Shown: positions 26,715 through 35,905, counted from the first letter of the stretch. The stretch is 64,000 nt of DNA from Streptomyces sp. BA2 (GCF_009769735.1 NZ_WSRO01000002.1:372001-436000); one strand, 5' to 3'. Program-made: numbers and translations. Notes: generated by a model not told the origin, from the sequence alone.

Positions 26715-28664
26715 TCAGCGGTCCTGGGCGAGGGCGTACAGCTCGCCGAGCAAACTCCCCTCCGTGGAGATGAGTTGGTCGAAGGGGCCCTGCTCCCGGA
26801 CGGCGCCCTGCTCAAGAACGATGACCCGGTCAGCCATCCGTACGTTGTCGAGCCGGTGCGTGACCACCACCGTGATCCGGCCCGGAGCCATGGCCCGCAG
26901 TTCCCGGAAGATCTGGTGCTCCCCTCGGGCATCCATCTCGCTGGTCGGCTCGTCCAGCACGAGCACTGCCGGCTGACGGTACATCGCCCTCGCGCACGCC
27001 AGACGCTGCCACTGACCACCCGATAGCTCGTGGCCACCCCACACCGACCGGGCGAGCAGCGTTCCCAGTTCATCCGGGAGCTCCCGCAGCGCCTTGGTCA
27101 TGCCGACGCGCTCGGCGGCATTCCAGATCCGCTCGTCGCCGAACTCCCGGGGCTGGCCCAGCGTGATGTTCTCCCGGGCGGCGAGTGGCCAGTGCCCATT
27201 CTTTTGCGGGACCAGGCCTACGTGCCGCCACACCGTGTCCGCATCTGCGCCGGCCAGATCGGTGTCGTCCCATCGCACCTTGCCATCGGTCGGCACGGTC
27301 AGACCGGTGAGCATCCTGATCAGTGTCGACTTGCCGGCACCGTTCTCCCCGACCAGGGCGACGACTTCGCCGCGGTTCAAGGTGAGTGTGATCGACTGTA
27401 CGGCCGCGGCCTCCTTGCTCGGGTAGGTGTAGGAGGCTCCTTCCAGGTGGATCTGCTGTGGAGACTTGACCTGTTCGGTGCCGCGGGCGGCAGTCATGGC
27501 GCGGACCTCGTCGATGAAGGTGTAGTAGTCGGAGAGGTAGAGGCCGTGATGGAACATCACCGTCGAATACCGGATGATCGAGTTCAGCGCGCGGCCCGCG
27601 GTCTGGGAGGCGACGACCGCGGTGCCCGCGATCGCGGTCGACATGGCGCCGGCGAGGACCAGCCCGGCGAGCGAGGCCCACATGCTGAGGGTGAAAAGGC
27701 CGCCCAGGGAAGCTGCAAGCAGCGTGATCCGCAGATACGGCCGAGCACCGGCAACCTCCCTCAACTCGACCCGATCGCACATGGAGCGGTACCAGAAGTG
27801 CAGGTAGCCGCGCATGGTGTTGGCCCGCAGCTCGTCGGCGAGCTCGGCCGTCGTCAGCCACCAGCGCATCATCCCGCGCACATTTCGGGCGGAGATCGTC
27901 TGGTCGTGGACGCGGTAGTCGACCCGCGCGGCGATCACGCCTCCCAGACCTCGGGGGACGACGGACAGCAGCAGGACACCGAGGAGCAGGGGGTGCAAGG
28001 AGGTGAGTACCGCGGCCGCGGAGGCGAGTTGGACGAACCCGTTGGTGAGGGTCTTGGCGTCGTCGGCGAGGTCGACAGCGCGCAGCGCGCCGATCTCCGC
28101 CGCCTGGCTCCGGTCGCCGAACCCTTCCGCGTCGTAGGCGGCGAGTTCGGCCCGCATGTGGAGATCGACGAGCTGCAGATCCGCGGCGGAGGCGATCTTC
28201 GGGTTCAGGCGCCGGGTCGCCCAGTCCGCGAGAATCCACATCGTCGCGCCGGTGGCCATCGCGACGACGGCGACGGTCAGCGCCGGCCACGCGTGGGCCA
28301 GGCCCTCGCGCGGGTCGTCGACCATCAACTGCGGCAGGGCCTTCGCGACGGCGGTGAGCATCACGGCCGTGCCGATGCCGGACAGCAGCTGACACACGAC
28401 GATCGTCAGGGCCATGCGCTTGTCGACCGTCCACGCCAGGCGGGCCGTCTGGCTCAGCGCCGCGGGGATCCGGCGAGCCATGTCCCACAGACTGGCCTCG
28501 TCCATCGCCCGCCGGTGCTTGCGCCCGTTGTAGTCGAGCTCCGGCGGCGCTGAGGGCTGCGGAACGCCCGTCCGAGCCGTCGGCACGGTCAGCGTCTCCT
28601 CGTGCCCGTAGGCGTCGCCCGCGGCCGTGGCCGGGGCGGCGGTCTTGTCGTGCGGTGCGCTCAC
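26715..28664 (-). CDS. ABC transporter, fused membrane and ATPase domains
   Basis: A 649-residue half-transporter. A hydrophilic N-terminal 90 residues precede a membrane domain of about six helices (about 95-375) and one nucleotide-binding domain. The latter has Walker A ALVGENGAGKSTLIRMLTGL, signature ELSGGQWQRLACARAMYRQ, Walker B AVLVLDEPTSEMDARGE and switch VVVTHRLDNV. It is probably an exporter acting as a homodimer. GTG 28662-28664 overlaps the stop of the upstream phosphotransferase gene (GTGA), so the two are translationally coupled. Similar pairs occur in natural-product and RiPP loci (family knowledge), but no cognate peptide is proven here. Confidence 0.88.
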   Translation of the reverse strand: MSAPHDKTAAPATAAGDAYGHEETLTVPTARTGVPQPSAPPELDYNGRKHRRAMDEASLWDMARRIPAALSQTARLAWTVDKRMALTIVVCQLLSGIGTAVMLTAVAKALPQLMVDDPREGLAHAWPALTVAVVAMATGATMWILADWATRRLNPKIASAADLQLVDLHMRAELAAYDAEGFGDRSQAAEIGALRAVDLADDAKTLTNGFVQLASAAAVLTSLHPLLLGVLLLSVVPRGLGGVIAARVDYRVHDQTISARNVRGMMRWWLTTAELADELRANTMRGYLHFWYRSMCDRVELREVAGARPYLRITLLAASLGGLFTLSMWASLAGLVLAGAMSTAIAGTAVVASQTAGRALNSIIRYSTVMFHHGLYLSDYYTFIDEVRAMTAARGTEQVKSPQQIHLEGASYTYPSKEAAAVQSITLTLNRGEVVALVGENGAGKSTLIRMLTGLTVPTDGKVRWDDTDLAGADADTVWRHVGLVPQKNGHWPLAARENITLGQPREFGDERIWNAAERVGMTKALRELPDELGTLLARSVWGGHELSGGQWQRLACARAMYRQPAVLVLDEPTSEMDARGEHQIFRELRAMAPGRITVVVTHRLDNVRMADRVIVLEQGAVREQGPFDQLISTEGSLLGELYALAQDR

Positions 28665-29551
28665 GCGGCCACCCCCGCCATCAGCCGGTCCAGGGTGCGC
28701 CGTCCGCGTGCGGTGACGTCGGGGTCGTCGTGGGCGGGACCCCAGGCCAAACAGCTGACCGCGTCGAGCGCCGCCAGGCCCTTCAGGGCGTGCTGCTCCT
28801 CGGCGGTGAGGTCGCGGCCGTAGCCCTGGAGGCATGCGGCCCGCAGGTCGGGCCGATCTGCCCAGGTGGTGCAGGCCATTCGTACGAAGTCCTGCACCGC
28901 GGTCGCGAAACGAGATCTCTCGAAGTCGATCCACCCGGCCCTCTGCTGGGTCCTCGACCACATCAGGTTGCGCTCCCAGGCGTCGCCATGGATGTACGCG
29001 AGCGGCAGCGGGGGCAGGGTGCGCAGCTGCTCGGCCAGGCTGCGCACCAGCTTCTGCTCCGGCGCGGTCAGCCGGTCCCCGGCCGCGCGGAGGTGTCTGT
29101 CGGCGCCATCGGCTGCGGCCTGCAGCGCCTGCTCCGCTTCGGCGCGCCGAGGGCCGGACAGGTCACCGGCCGCGTGAAGGCGGGCCAGCAGGACGCCGCT
29201 TCGCCGGTGGGCTCTGGCTTCCTCCGCGGGGGTGAGCGTCCACTGCTCGAGGGGCCGTCCCGGGACGGCGGTCAGGAGCAGGGCCAGGTGGTCCGCGCTC
29301 GAGGCGCGCAGCTGTGGTGCGCCGCCGGCGCCGAGTGCCGGGGCAGCGTGTCGCAGCGCCAGGGTCTCGCGCTCGTACATCACGGCCTTGGGGGAGATCT
29401 TCAGGTAGAAGCGGACGTCTCCGGGCAGGTCGAGCTGAAAGACACGGGAGTTCTCGCGCGGGTGGGAGACGTCCCGGACAGCGGGCCGGGCGCCGAGTAC
29501 CCGGCTGGCCCACGCGAGCAGGTCGGGGGCCGGCGTGCTCGGATTGGTCAT
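28661..29551 (-). CDS. Aminoglycoside phosphotransferase-like kinase
   Basis: A 296-residue APH-fold protein. The N-lobe has FYLKISPKAVMYERETLALR (lysine, glutamate). The catalytic loop is LAYIHGDAWERNLMW (HGDxxxxN) and the metal-binding segment is AGWIDFERSRFATAVQD. Substrates of this fold range from antibiotics to small metabolites and peptides, so resistance is not implied. ATG 29551 is chosen; a GTG 9 nt upstream is possible. It overlaps the ABC transporter gene by 4 nt. An upstream open frame on the same strand ends with its TGA overlapping this ATG (see 29552-30468). Confidence 0.82.
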   Translation of the reverse strand: MTNPSTPAPDLLAWASRVLGARPAVRDVSHPRENSRVFQLDLPGDVRFYLKISPKAVMYERETLALRHAAPALGAGGAPQLRASSADHLALLLTAVPGRPLEQWTLTPAEEARAHRRSGVLLARLHAAGDLSGPRRAEAEQALQAAADGADRHLRAAGDRLTAPEQKLVRSLAEQLRTLPPLPLAYIHGDAWERNLMWSRTQQRAGWIDFERSRFATAVQDFVRMACTTWADRPDLRAACLQGYGRDLTAEEQHALKGLAALDAVSCLAWGPAHDDPDVTARGRRTLDRLMAGVAA

Positions 29552-30468
29552 GCCCCCCACCCCGATGACGGTCGTGATGCCGAGGCGAACAGGGCACGAC
29601 GTACGTCGACCGGACGTCGGAACGCGATGGCCTGAGCAGGGGGGTTCTCGAACACACGGAGGGCAGTAAACACGCGGACGGGATTCACGAAGTTCTCCTG
29701 GAAGGCGGGAAACGGATAGAGCACCCGGACAACGCCCCTGATCACAGGGCCGACACGGTCAACCTCGGGCGACGCGTCGAGCGGAAGTTCGACGCCGGGA
29801 GCGTCGGCGAGCGCTGTCGGCCTACACGTCCGGCACCGGCTGTTCGATTCAGCCTCACGAGGGACAGGGCGCTGCCGTAGCCCGAACAGCGGATTGCATG
29901 ACGGCATCGAGGCCACGGGGCTCCTTCGGCGAGGGGCGGATGTGCTCGTGGCGCACCCTCGCCTGCGCCACTGACAATCGACGGAGGCCGACACCGTGAT
30001 CCGGTCATTCCGAGCGGGCCGGGCAGCAGCCAGACGATGGCGCCACCGGGGGCAGTTGACCTGGGACAAAGCCGGGAGAAAGGATTCTCGACCGCGGCGG
30101 CCGCCGCCCGGAATCAAGGGCCCGCCAATGTGGCTTGATCTGACTTCCGGCCGGATGACCTTCCGGGGTGCCAGGCCGCGAGCGGGTACGACGACAGCTA
30201 GCATCGGCACCTTCGACACGGCATCCGTCCCCGCGCGAGGCCTCAAGGAGAGACATGCCCTTTCCGCCCCGCGCCTCCGGGACGGTAGTTACTGCGTGGC
30301 ATGGCCGTGGCGTGCTCGGGGCAGTGGTTCTGGATCAGTTCCGAGAGTTGGGAAGGGTCCGCTCGATCCGGGGCGTTTCACTGCTTCCAGTCGGGCCATT
30401 CGGTCGCTGCTCGATCTATCGGGGCGACCCGCTCGTCACGTCGCGGGGTGACCGCTCGTCACGTCGCC
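29552..30468. other. Long region without a confirmed gene
   Basis: Two weak candidates lie here. On the minus strand an open frame of up to about 230 codons ends at 29548, with its TGA overlapping the kinase ATG. Its last part reads VRVFTALRVFENPPAQAIAF, but no start with a good ribosome site is apparent and the composition is not clearly coding. On the plus strand AAGGAGAG lies 3 nt before an ATG at 30255. The 83-codon frame from it runs into the 3' end of the SDR gene at 30506 and resembles nothing I know, perhaps the 5' stub of a deleted gene. Confidence 0.4.
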
Positions 30469-30474
30469 TCAGAA
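30429..30474. repeat. Tandem repeat, 23-nt period, at SDR 3' end
   Basis: CCGCTCGTCACGTCGC occurs at 30429-30444 and again at 30452-30467. The period is 23 nt, with 16 matching positions at the start of each unit. The SDR stop codon (30469-30471) falls in the second unit. Confidence 0.8.
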
Positions 30475-31407
30475 CGTGTCCGCCCTGGCCGTGTGCGCCG
30501 CGGTGAACCGCTCGGCGGCCTCCCACAGCTCCCCTTCGCGCTGCGGGTCGTAGGACTCCTGCGACGAACGCTCCACACGGCTGCGGTCGACGTAGGAGCT
30601 GGTCGGCGCATGGGTCGTGCCGAGGACGACGTCGGCGAGGTATCGGCCAGCGGCACTGCGGCTGGTGGCGAACGGGGTGAGGGTCATCACCGGCATGATG
30701 TGGCGCATCGCGAACCGGGAGACGGGTCCTGCGTTGCGGGCGAGGCCGGTGCCGGGGACGAACCCCGGGTTGTAGGCGACGGCGTCGATCCCGGCCGGCA
30801 GGCGGCGCGCGTACTCGTGAACCAGGTAGATCGCGGCCAGCTTGCTCGTCGAGTACGCGGTGCGCCCGCCGGCCGCGGTGTCCGGCTTGGGGAAGGCGCC
30901 CGTGCGGGCGAGGACGCCCGGGGACTTCCAGGCCGGGCCGGGCACCATGCCCATGTTGTGCTTGAAGTCGCCGAAGTGGGTGTCGCTGGCGGTGATCACG
31001 ATCCGGGCGGGAGCGGTGAAGCGGTCCTGGAGCAGTCGGACGAACAGGTGGTTGGCGAGCACGTTGATGGCGAAGGTGGCCTCGAACCCGTCGGGGCTCT
31101 CGGTCAGCGCGTTCGTGTACTGCATGCCGGCGTTGCCCACGAAGCCGCGCAGCGGCGGCAGATCACAGCGGTCGAGCCGGTCGCGGATCTCGCCGGCAGC
31201 CGAGCGGACGCTGGCCAGCGAGGCGAGGTCCGCCGAGACGTGCGAGACCGTGTGCCCGCCCGCGCCGAGCTCCGCAGCGAGCTGCGCGCCGGAGGAGCCA
31301 CGGGCCACGACCACGAGGTGCGCGTCCGGCGACTTGCGCAGGATGTGATCCGCGGCGACGCGGCCGATCCCGCGGCTCGCGCCCGTCATCACGATGGTGT
31401 GCTCCAT
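30469..31407 (-). CDS. Short-chain dehydrogenase/reductase
   Basis: A 312-residue SDR. The Rossmann nucleotide-binding motif IVMTGASRGIGRVAADHIL, the structural FVGNAGMQ (NAG) and the catalytic TAYSTSKLAAIYLVHEYARR (Tyr-x-x-x-Lys) are all present. It resembles WW-domain oxidoreductase or protochlorophyllide-reductase-like SDRs in its longer C-terminal half. It is divergent from an XRE-type regulator gene 148 bp away, an arrangement in which the regulator usually controls the reductase. The substrate is unknown. Confidence 0.88.
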   Translation of the reverse strand: MEHTIVMTGASRGIGRVAADHILRKSPDAHLVVVARGSSGAQLAAELGAGGHTVSHVSADLASLASVRSAAGEIRDRLDRCDLPPLRGFVGNAGMQYTNALTESPDGFEATFAINVLANHLFVRLLQDRFTAPARIVITASDTHFGDFKHNMGMVPGPAWKSPGVLARTGAFPKPDTAAGGRTAYSTSKLAAIYLVHEYARRLPAGIDAVAYNPGFVPGTGLARNAGPVSRFAMRHIMPVMTLTPFATSRSAAGRYLADVVLGTTHAPTSSYVDRSRVERSSQESYDPQREGELWEAAERFTAAHTARADTF

Positions 31408-31555
31408 GGAAGGCTCCTCAACTGGTCAACCGATGTCACCCGGCTCGGGCGCATTTCCACGTTCGCCGGTGGCACCACCGCCAACCAGTGCCGTCCCCGT
31501 CACTAGGACTGGCAGTACCCAGGCTCATCCGGCGCCGCGCGGGGAGAATGAGCCC

Positions 31556-32422
31556 ATGGCTTCCTCCCCCTCCGATTTCGCCGCACTCCTGCGCGCCTGG
31601 CGCGACCGGCTGTCCCCGGCCGACGCCGGCTTCACGATGACGGACGGCCGTCGCGCCCCGGGGCTGCGCCGCGAGGAGCTCGCACAGCTGGCCGGCCTCT
31701 CCGTCGACTACGTCCTGCGCCTGGAACAGGGACGCGCGAAGAACCCCTCGGCCCAAGTCGTCGGCGCCCTCGCCCGGGCCCTTCAGCTCTCCCGCGCCGA
31801 GCGCGACCAGCTGTACCGCAGCGCCGGGCTCCTGCCGCCCCAGGACGGGACGGTCAGCACGCATGTGCCCCCAGGCATCCAACGGCTCGCTTCGCGCCTG
31901 GGCGACGTACCGATCGGGGTGTTCACCGCGGACTGGACCCTGGTGTGGTGGAACACCACGTGGAGCGCCCTGCACGGCGACCCCGCCGTCCTTCCGGCCG
32001 GAGAACGGAACCTCGCCCGTGCGCTCTTCGGCAACGGCGCCGCACATGCCTCGATGCTTCCCGTCCAATCCGAGCGCGGACAGGACGCCTTCGCGGAGTC
32101 GATCGTCGCCGACCTCAAGGACGCCATGTCCCGCTATCCCAAGGACGCCCAGCTCGATCGTCTCGTGCAGGAACTGCGCGAAGTATCCGATGCCTTCGCC
32201 CATCACTGGGCCACACAGACGGCCGCCGCCCAGCACACGACGGACCGCAAGACGATCCGGCATCCGGAGATCGGCGACATCCTGCTCGACTGCGACGTCC
32301 TCATCGTCCCCGGCGCGGACCTGCGCATGGTCACCTACACGGCAGCGAGCGGAAGCAGCGATGCGGGGAGGCTGGACCTTCTTCGCGTCACAGGCGGCCG
32401 TACTGCCACCGCGCTCCCCTGA
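31556..32422 (+). CDS. XRE/MmyB-type transcriptional regulator
   Basis: A 288-residue regulator. The N-terminal helix-turn-helix (about 25-75) has APGLRREELAQLAGLSVDYV and LRLEQGRAKNPSAQVVGALA. The C-terminal MmyB-like PAS/ligand domain (about 100-285) has FTADWTLVWWNTTWSALHGD and ends with LDCDVLIVPGADLRMVTYTA. Known relatives bind fatty-acid-like ligands and regulate an adjacent reductase. ATG 31556 has GGGGAGA upstream and family-typical spacing. It is divergent from the SDR gene. No clear inverted repeat was found between them. Confidence 0.88.
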   Translation: MASSPSDFAALLRAWRDRLSPADAGFTMTDGRRAPGLRREELAQLAGLSVDYVLRLEQGRAKNPSAQVVGALARALQLSRAERDQLYRSAGLLPPQDGTVSTHVPPGIQRLASRLGDVPIGVFTADWTLVWWNTTWSALHGDPAVLPAGERNLARALFGNGAAHASMLPVQSERGQDAFAESIVADLKDAMSRYPKDAQLDRLVQELREVSDAFAHHWATQTAAAQHTTDRKTIRHPEIGDILLDCDVLIVPGADLRMVTYTAASGSSDAGRLDLLRVTGGRTATALP

Positions 32423-32748
32423 CCGGCGGCGGCTACTGAGCGGGCTCGCCACGCCGGATGGGCGGAACTCACCGCTGGCGCCGCCCCCCGTACCGCGCCC
32501 CTCAGTTCGCTCAGGGCGTCGAAGCGGGAGGTCTTCAACTCCATGGCTGCCGATACCGGTTGACGGGCCACACTGATGTGAATCGATGCGGCCAGCCTCA
32601 CGACGATGCGTCGGTGCAACGCCGCGCGGCCTCAACGGGCCGGGCCAAGCAGTGAGATCGGCCGTGCCCCAGGTAGCCGGGCGCGCGTCCTCGGCGAACT
32701 GGGGGTCCTCAACCGGCGTTGTCGGTGCGGGCTGGCACGATGACGCTC
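32423..32748. other. Intergenic, no gene recognised
   Basis: 326 bp lie between the MmyB-type regulator and the next plus-strand gene. Short minus-strand frames exist but have no ribosome site and no recognisable sequence. Confidence 0.5.
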
Positions 32749-33399
32749 ATGAGTAAGGTCATCAACTTCAACACCGCCGACCAGGCCCACGTCGTCGCCT
32801 TTGTGGACGCCGGTGGGCTCACAGCCCAGCAGCAGCGCACCCTGGGCATCATCCGCGAGGAGGCTCGCGCCAAGCAGCGTGACCTCGACCGGCAAGGAGT
32901 CGACTGGGGTCTGACTGTCCCCGAAGCCCTGGAGCACCTGATAGCCGGACGGGCCGACTCGGATGCCGAATGCGCGGGCAACGCCTACTACACCGCCCTG
33001 CAGAAGATCATCGACTGCACCGGGTCCGACTCCAACACCCTGGGCAGCTACTCCAGCCCGTCCACCTTCTTCGGCCTGCTGGACAAGGAACTCACGCAGG
33101 CTGGCGTGCCCCGGGACCTGCTGCCCTCCGACTTTCTGTATGCCGGGCCGCCCGAGCAGATCCCCTTCTACATCCCCTCCCCCGTCGACGGATCCCCGGA
33201 GATCGGCCGCTGGCCGCTCGCCAAGGCCAAGCCCGCGGCCGACGCGTACCGCGCGGTCCTGGACCGGATCGATCCGGACTTCCGCTACGACCTCAACGAG
33301 CTCATCAAGGAGCTGGACAACGAGGACGAGAACTGGCGCGAGATGCAAGACGTCGACTGGTACACGCAAGACACGATCTTCTTCTCCATCGTCGGCTGA
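32749..33399 (+). CDS. Conserved hypothetical protein
   Basis: A 216-residue soluble protein beginning MSKVINFNTADQAHVVAFVD. It contains DSDAECAGNAYYTALQKIID, PSTFFGLLDKELTQAGVPRD and a C-terminal VDWYTQDTIFFSIVG. The look is that of a small Streptomyces family (similar to proteins labelled DUF7691, recalled with limited certainty). There are no catalytic, membrane or DNA-binding motifs that I can name. An alternative start at ATG 32740 cannot be excluded. Codon use is typical of a real gene. Confidence 0.7.
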   Translation: MSKVINFNTADQAHVVAFVDAGGLTAQQQRTLGIIREEARAKQRDLDRQGVDWGLTVPEALEHLIAGRADSDAECAGNAYYTALQKIIDCTGSDSNTLGSYSSPSTFFGLLDKELTQAGVPRDLLPSDFLYAGPPEQIPFYIPSPVDGSPEIGRWPLAKAKPAADAYRAVLDRIDPDFRYDLNELIKELDNEDENWREMQDVDWYTQDTIFFSIVG

Positions 33400-33568
33400 C
33401 CCCGCCCGGTACGGGCGAGGCCTTCGCCACACACCGGGCGTCGGAGACGGACCGCGACCCGGCTAGGAGTAGACGACAGACAGCTCCTTGTCCGGGTCGC
33501 GCATCTCCCGGCGCGGTACGTTCTCGCGGCCCGCAGCCCGGTCTCCGCGGTCTCTGTAGAGTGCGGAA

Positions 33569-34132
33569 ATGACAAGAAGCGAGCGGCTCGCGGAGCAGTT
33601 GGACCGGCACTGGCGCAAGAACCTGCGGCCGCGGCTGGACGGTCTTGCCGATGAGGAGTACTTCTGGGAGCCGGTGCGCGGCTGCTGGAGCATCCGCCCA
33701 CGTGGCAGGTCGGCCACACCGATGTCGGCAGGTTCGGGTGAGTGGACGATGGACTTCGCGTCCCCTGACCCGGTGCCTGCGCCGGTGACCACGATTGCCT
33801 GGCGGCTGGCGCACATCATCGTCTCGTGCCTGGGCTATCGGGTCGGATGGCACTTCGGCGGCCAGGACGTCGACTCCCAGACATTCGCCTACGCGGGGAC
33901 CGCTGACGAGGCGCTGAAACAGCTCGACGAGATGTACGGGAGATGGAACGCGGGGGTCCGCGAACTCTCGGACGCCGACCTGGAGAATCCGCCCACGGTG
34001 GGTCCCGAGCGGATTCCCATGGAGGTCATCGTCCAGCACGTCAACAGGGAGCTGATCCATCACGGCGCCGAGATTTCCCTGCTGCGCGACCTCTACCGCT
34101 GGCAGGACGGAGTCGTACCGCGCCGAATATGA
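33569..34132 (+). CDS. DinB superfamily protein
   Basis: A 187-residue four-helix DinB-like protein. Likely metal-ligand histidines lie in TTIAWRLAHIIVSCLGYR and VNRELIHHGAEISLLRDLYR, in the helix positions used by DinB/YfiT metal sites. In actinomycetes this fold includes thiol-dependent (mycothiol) transferases and proteins of unknown role. It starts at ATG 33569 with little ribosome-site sequence. The reading frame is complete. Confidence 0.78.
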   Translation: MTRSERLAEQLDRHWRKNLRPRLDGLADEEYFWEPVRGCWSIRPRGRSATPMSAGSGEWTMDFASPDPVPAPVTTIAWRLAHIIVSCLGYRVGWHFGGQDVDSQTFAYAGTADEALKQLDEMYGRWNAGVRELSDADLENPPTVGPERIPMEVIVQHVNRELIHHGAEISLLRDLYRWQDGVVPRRI

Positions 34133-34201
34133 CGTTTCGGTAATCGGCGATCGAGCTTCGGACATGCAGGTAGAAGGATCAGTCCGCAGCGGTCGAACGC
34201 G

Positions 34202-34275
34202 ATGTTCTCGCAGTGGGTCTACGGGATTCACCGGCGGGTACGAACAGGGGCGCCGTGGCGGGGCATTCCACGCTC
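34202..34275 (+). pseudogene. IS5-family transposase remnant (N-terminal scrap)
   Basis: VYGIHRRVRTGAPWRGIPRS in this frame resembles the N-terminal signature of IS5-type transposases (pattern NGI-x-x-R-x-RTG-x-x-WRD-x-P). Similarity stops after about 25 codons, and no further parts are nearby. The surrounding 34133-34496 holds no other gene. Confidence 0.45.
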
Positions 34276-34496
34276 TCGGAAGTCGGCCAGAACGCTGTGG
34301 TGGAAGCCGGGGGCCATCCAACTCCACGATCAGCACGGCATCTTCGCGAACCGCTTGCGTGGAAGGAGTGCGAGCTTCGGGCCGACGTGGCTGACGATGC
34401 GACCGGCCGCGGACTTCTTCAACACACCGAACAGCGGGGCCAGTTGCCGTAACCCCAGGGTTGATCCTGGGCGCCGGGCAAGCAAGGGGGTACGAG

Positions 34497-34877
34497 ATGG
34501 GCCTGATGCTCTTCCCAGGTGACGACGACGTGGCGAGCCCAGATGTCTCCTGGTCTTACACCGGCTTCAGCATGTTCAGGAAATGGCTGGCGCAGGCCGA
34601 GGGGTTCTCGCTCGCCGAGATGGACGGCTTCGGCGGGGATCGCCCGTGGTCCAGCGTCTCCACCACGCTGGCGCCACTACTCAACCACCCAGACGACGAG
34701 GGCGACCTCACCCCTGCTCAATGCGCGGCGATGTTGCCGCGACTGGAGACAATTCTCAACCAACGTCAGCCCGACAACAGTGACCCCGTCTTCCGGCGGC
34801 GAAGCGAAGACGTCAGTGAGTTGGTCACTGTCCTGCGGATCTGCGTGGACAAGGACGTTGAGCTCATCTTCGGCTAG
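34497..34877 (+). CDS. Conserved hypothetical protein
   Basis: A 126-residue soluble protein starting MGLMLFPGDDDVASPDVSWS. It has an aromatic- and acid-rich N-terminal half (YTGFSMFRKWLAQAEGFSLA, FGGDRPW) and a helical C-terminal half ending DVELIFG. ATG 34497 has AAGGGGG 6 nt upstream, which decides the start. It resembles a small actinobacterial family whose function I do not know. The VOC gene follows after 40 bp in the same direction. Confidence 0.65.
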   Translation: MGLMLFPGDDDVASPDVSWSYTGFSMFRKWLAQAEGFSLAEMDGFGGDRPWSSVSTTLAPLLNHPDDEGDLTPAQCAAMLPRLETILNQRQPDNSDPVFRRRSEDVSELVTVLRICVDKDVELIFG

Positions 34878-34917
34878 CTCAAACACGGAACGACCCAGAA
34901 CCGGGCAGCAGCACTAC

Positions 34918-35310
34918 ATGAAGCCTCAACCGCGTTTCACGTTGGCCGCGACCACTCTTGATGCACCGAACCCCCATGAGCTGGCGCAGTTCTATCAGGG
35001 CATGCTCGGTTGGCCGGTACGGAAGGAAGAACCGGGCTGGGTCGAGATCGCAGCGCCCGACGGCAGTGCCGGACTGTCATTCCAGACGGAGCCGCTCTTC
35101 ACACGTCCGCAGTGGCCTTCCACACGGTCGGAGCAGCAGATGATGATGCACCTGGACATCGAGGTGGACGATCTGTCGGCGGCCGTCGAGCACGCTCTCG
35201 CTCTTGGAGCAACCGTGGCGGACTGCCAGCCTCAGGCCGACGTACGCGTCCTGTTCGACCCAGCGGGCCACCCGTTCTACCTCTTCGCACGCACCGACCC
35301 GAGCGCCTGA
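34918..35310 (+). CDS. VOC (glyoxalase/bleomycin-resistance fold) family protein
   Basis: A 130-residue vicinal-oxygen-chelate protein. Two beta-alpha-beta-beta-beta modules are visible: TLAATTLDAPNPHELAQFYQ with GWVEIAAPDG, then MMMHLDIEVDDLSAAVEHAL with RVLFDPAGHPFYLFA. The histidine and glutamate positions of metal-binding members are partly present. Substrates of this fold vary (lyases, dioxygenases, drug-binding proteins), so the role is open. Confidence 0.82.
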   Translation: MKPQPRFTLAATTLDAPNPHELAQFYQGMLGWPVRKEEPGWVEIAAPDGSAGLSFQTEPLFTRPQWPSTRSEQQMMMHLDIEVDDLSAAVEHALALGATVADCQPQADVRVLFDPAGHPFYLFARTDPSA

Positions 35311-35354
35311 CAGACTTACCAGGGGAAACGCGCCCATGCGTGCGAGCCAGTCAC

Positions 35355-35420
35355 TTGCCGTACTGGAAACTTGCCTCTTTCCGTACTGGAAACTCGCCGC
35401 TACTCTTTCCGTCATGGAAA
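35355..35420 (+). promoter_or_regulatory. Three palindromic operator-like repeats
   Basis: The palindrome TTTCC-N5-GGAAA occurs exactly at 35378-35392 and 35406-35420. A near copy, TTGCC-N5-GGAAA, is at 35355-35369. Copies 1 and 2 are part of a 23-nt tandem repeat. Copy 3 contains the start codon (35414) of the membrane protein gene. The winged-helix protein encoded by the second gene of this pair is the natural candidate to bind them. Confidence 0.75.
35378..35406 (+). promoter_or_regulatory. Likely promoter giving a leaderless mRNA
   Basis: TTTCCG (35378) and TACTCT (35401) are separated by 17 nt, a plausible -35/-10 pair. Transcription would then start at or next to the A of ATG 35414, giving a leaderless transcript; no ribosome site precedes this ATG. 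Operator copy 2 overlaps the -35 and copy 3 overlaps the start point. Confidence 0.5.
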
Positions 35421-35905
35421 CTAACGGGGTACGACTGACGCCAGAGCAGGCCCGCTCCGCACTGGCCGACACCGAGCACGTCCGGGCCTCCGCCGCAGCG
35501 CTGTCGGCCACACCGTGGCCGAACTGGTTCTTCATCACGCTTACGCTCTACGTTGCCGCGCTCCCGATCACCTACGGAGGCGTCATGGCCGACTCGGAGT
35601 GGCTACTGCCGGGTCCCGCCTGGATAGGCATCATGTTGGCGATCACCGCGGTGTACGGGGCGCTCTTCGCCGTCGCGGCCAAGGCTTGGCGTAACAAGAC
35701 CGGGGTGGCGCTGCGGTTGGACGTGCTGCCGAAGCGGGCGACCGTGCCGCTCGCGGTCGGCCTGCCCGTGCTGGTGGTGGGGTCAGCATTCGCGTTCCGC
35801 GTCACTGGACGGCCGGTGTGGCTGATCGCAGCCTCGCTGATCAGTGCCGCGGTGTCCGTCGGCTTCCACCTTGCCTTCGTCCGGCTGCACCGGAAGTCCG
35901 CATGA
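35414..35905 (+). CDS. Small integral membrane protein
   Basis: A 163-residue protein. An N-terminal cytosolic helix (METNGVRLTPEQARSALADT) is followed by four hydrophobic segments: about 38-58, 68-92, 114-132 and 136-155. I recognise no transport or catalytic motif. The start codon lies inside a palindromic repeat and fits leaderless translation. Its stop overlaps the ATG of the winged-helix gene (ATGA), so membrane protein and regulator are made together. Such pairs often act as a sensor or toxin-like membrane protein plus its regulator; this is inference. Confidence 0.7.
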   Translation: METNGVRLTPEQARSALADTEHVRASAAALSATPWPNWFFITLTLYVAALPITYGGVMADSEWLLPGPAWIGIMLAITAVYGALFAVAAKAWRNKTGVALRLDVLPKRATVPLAVGLPVLVVGSAFAFRVTGRPVWLIAASLISAAVSVGFHLAFVRLHRKSA

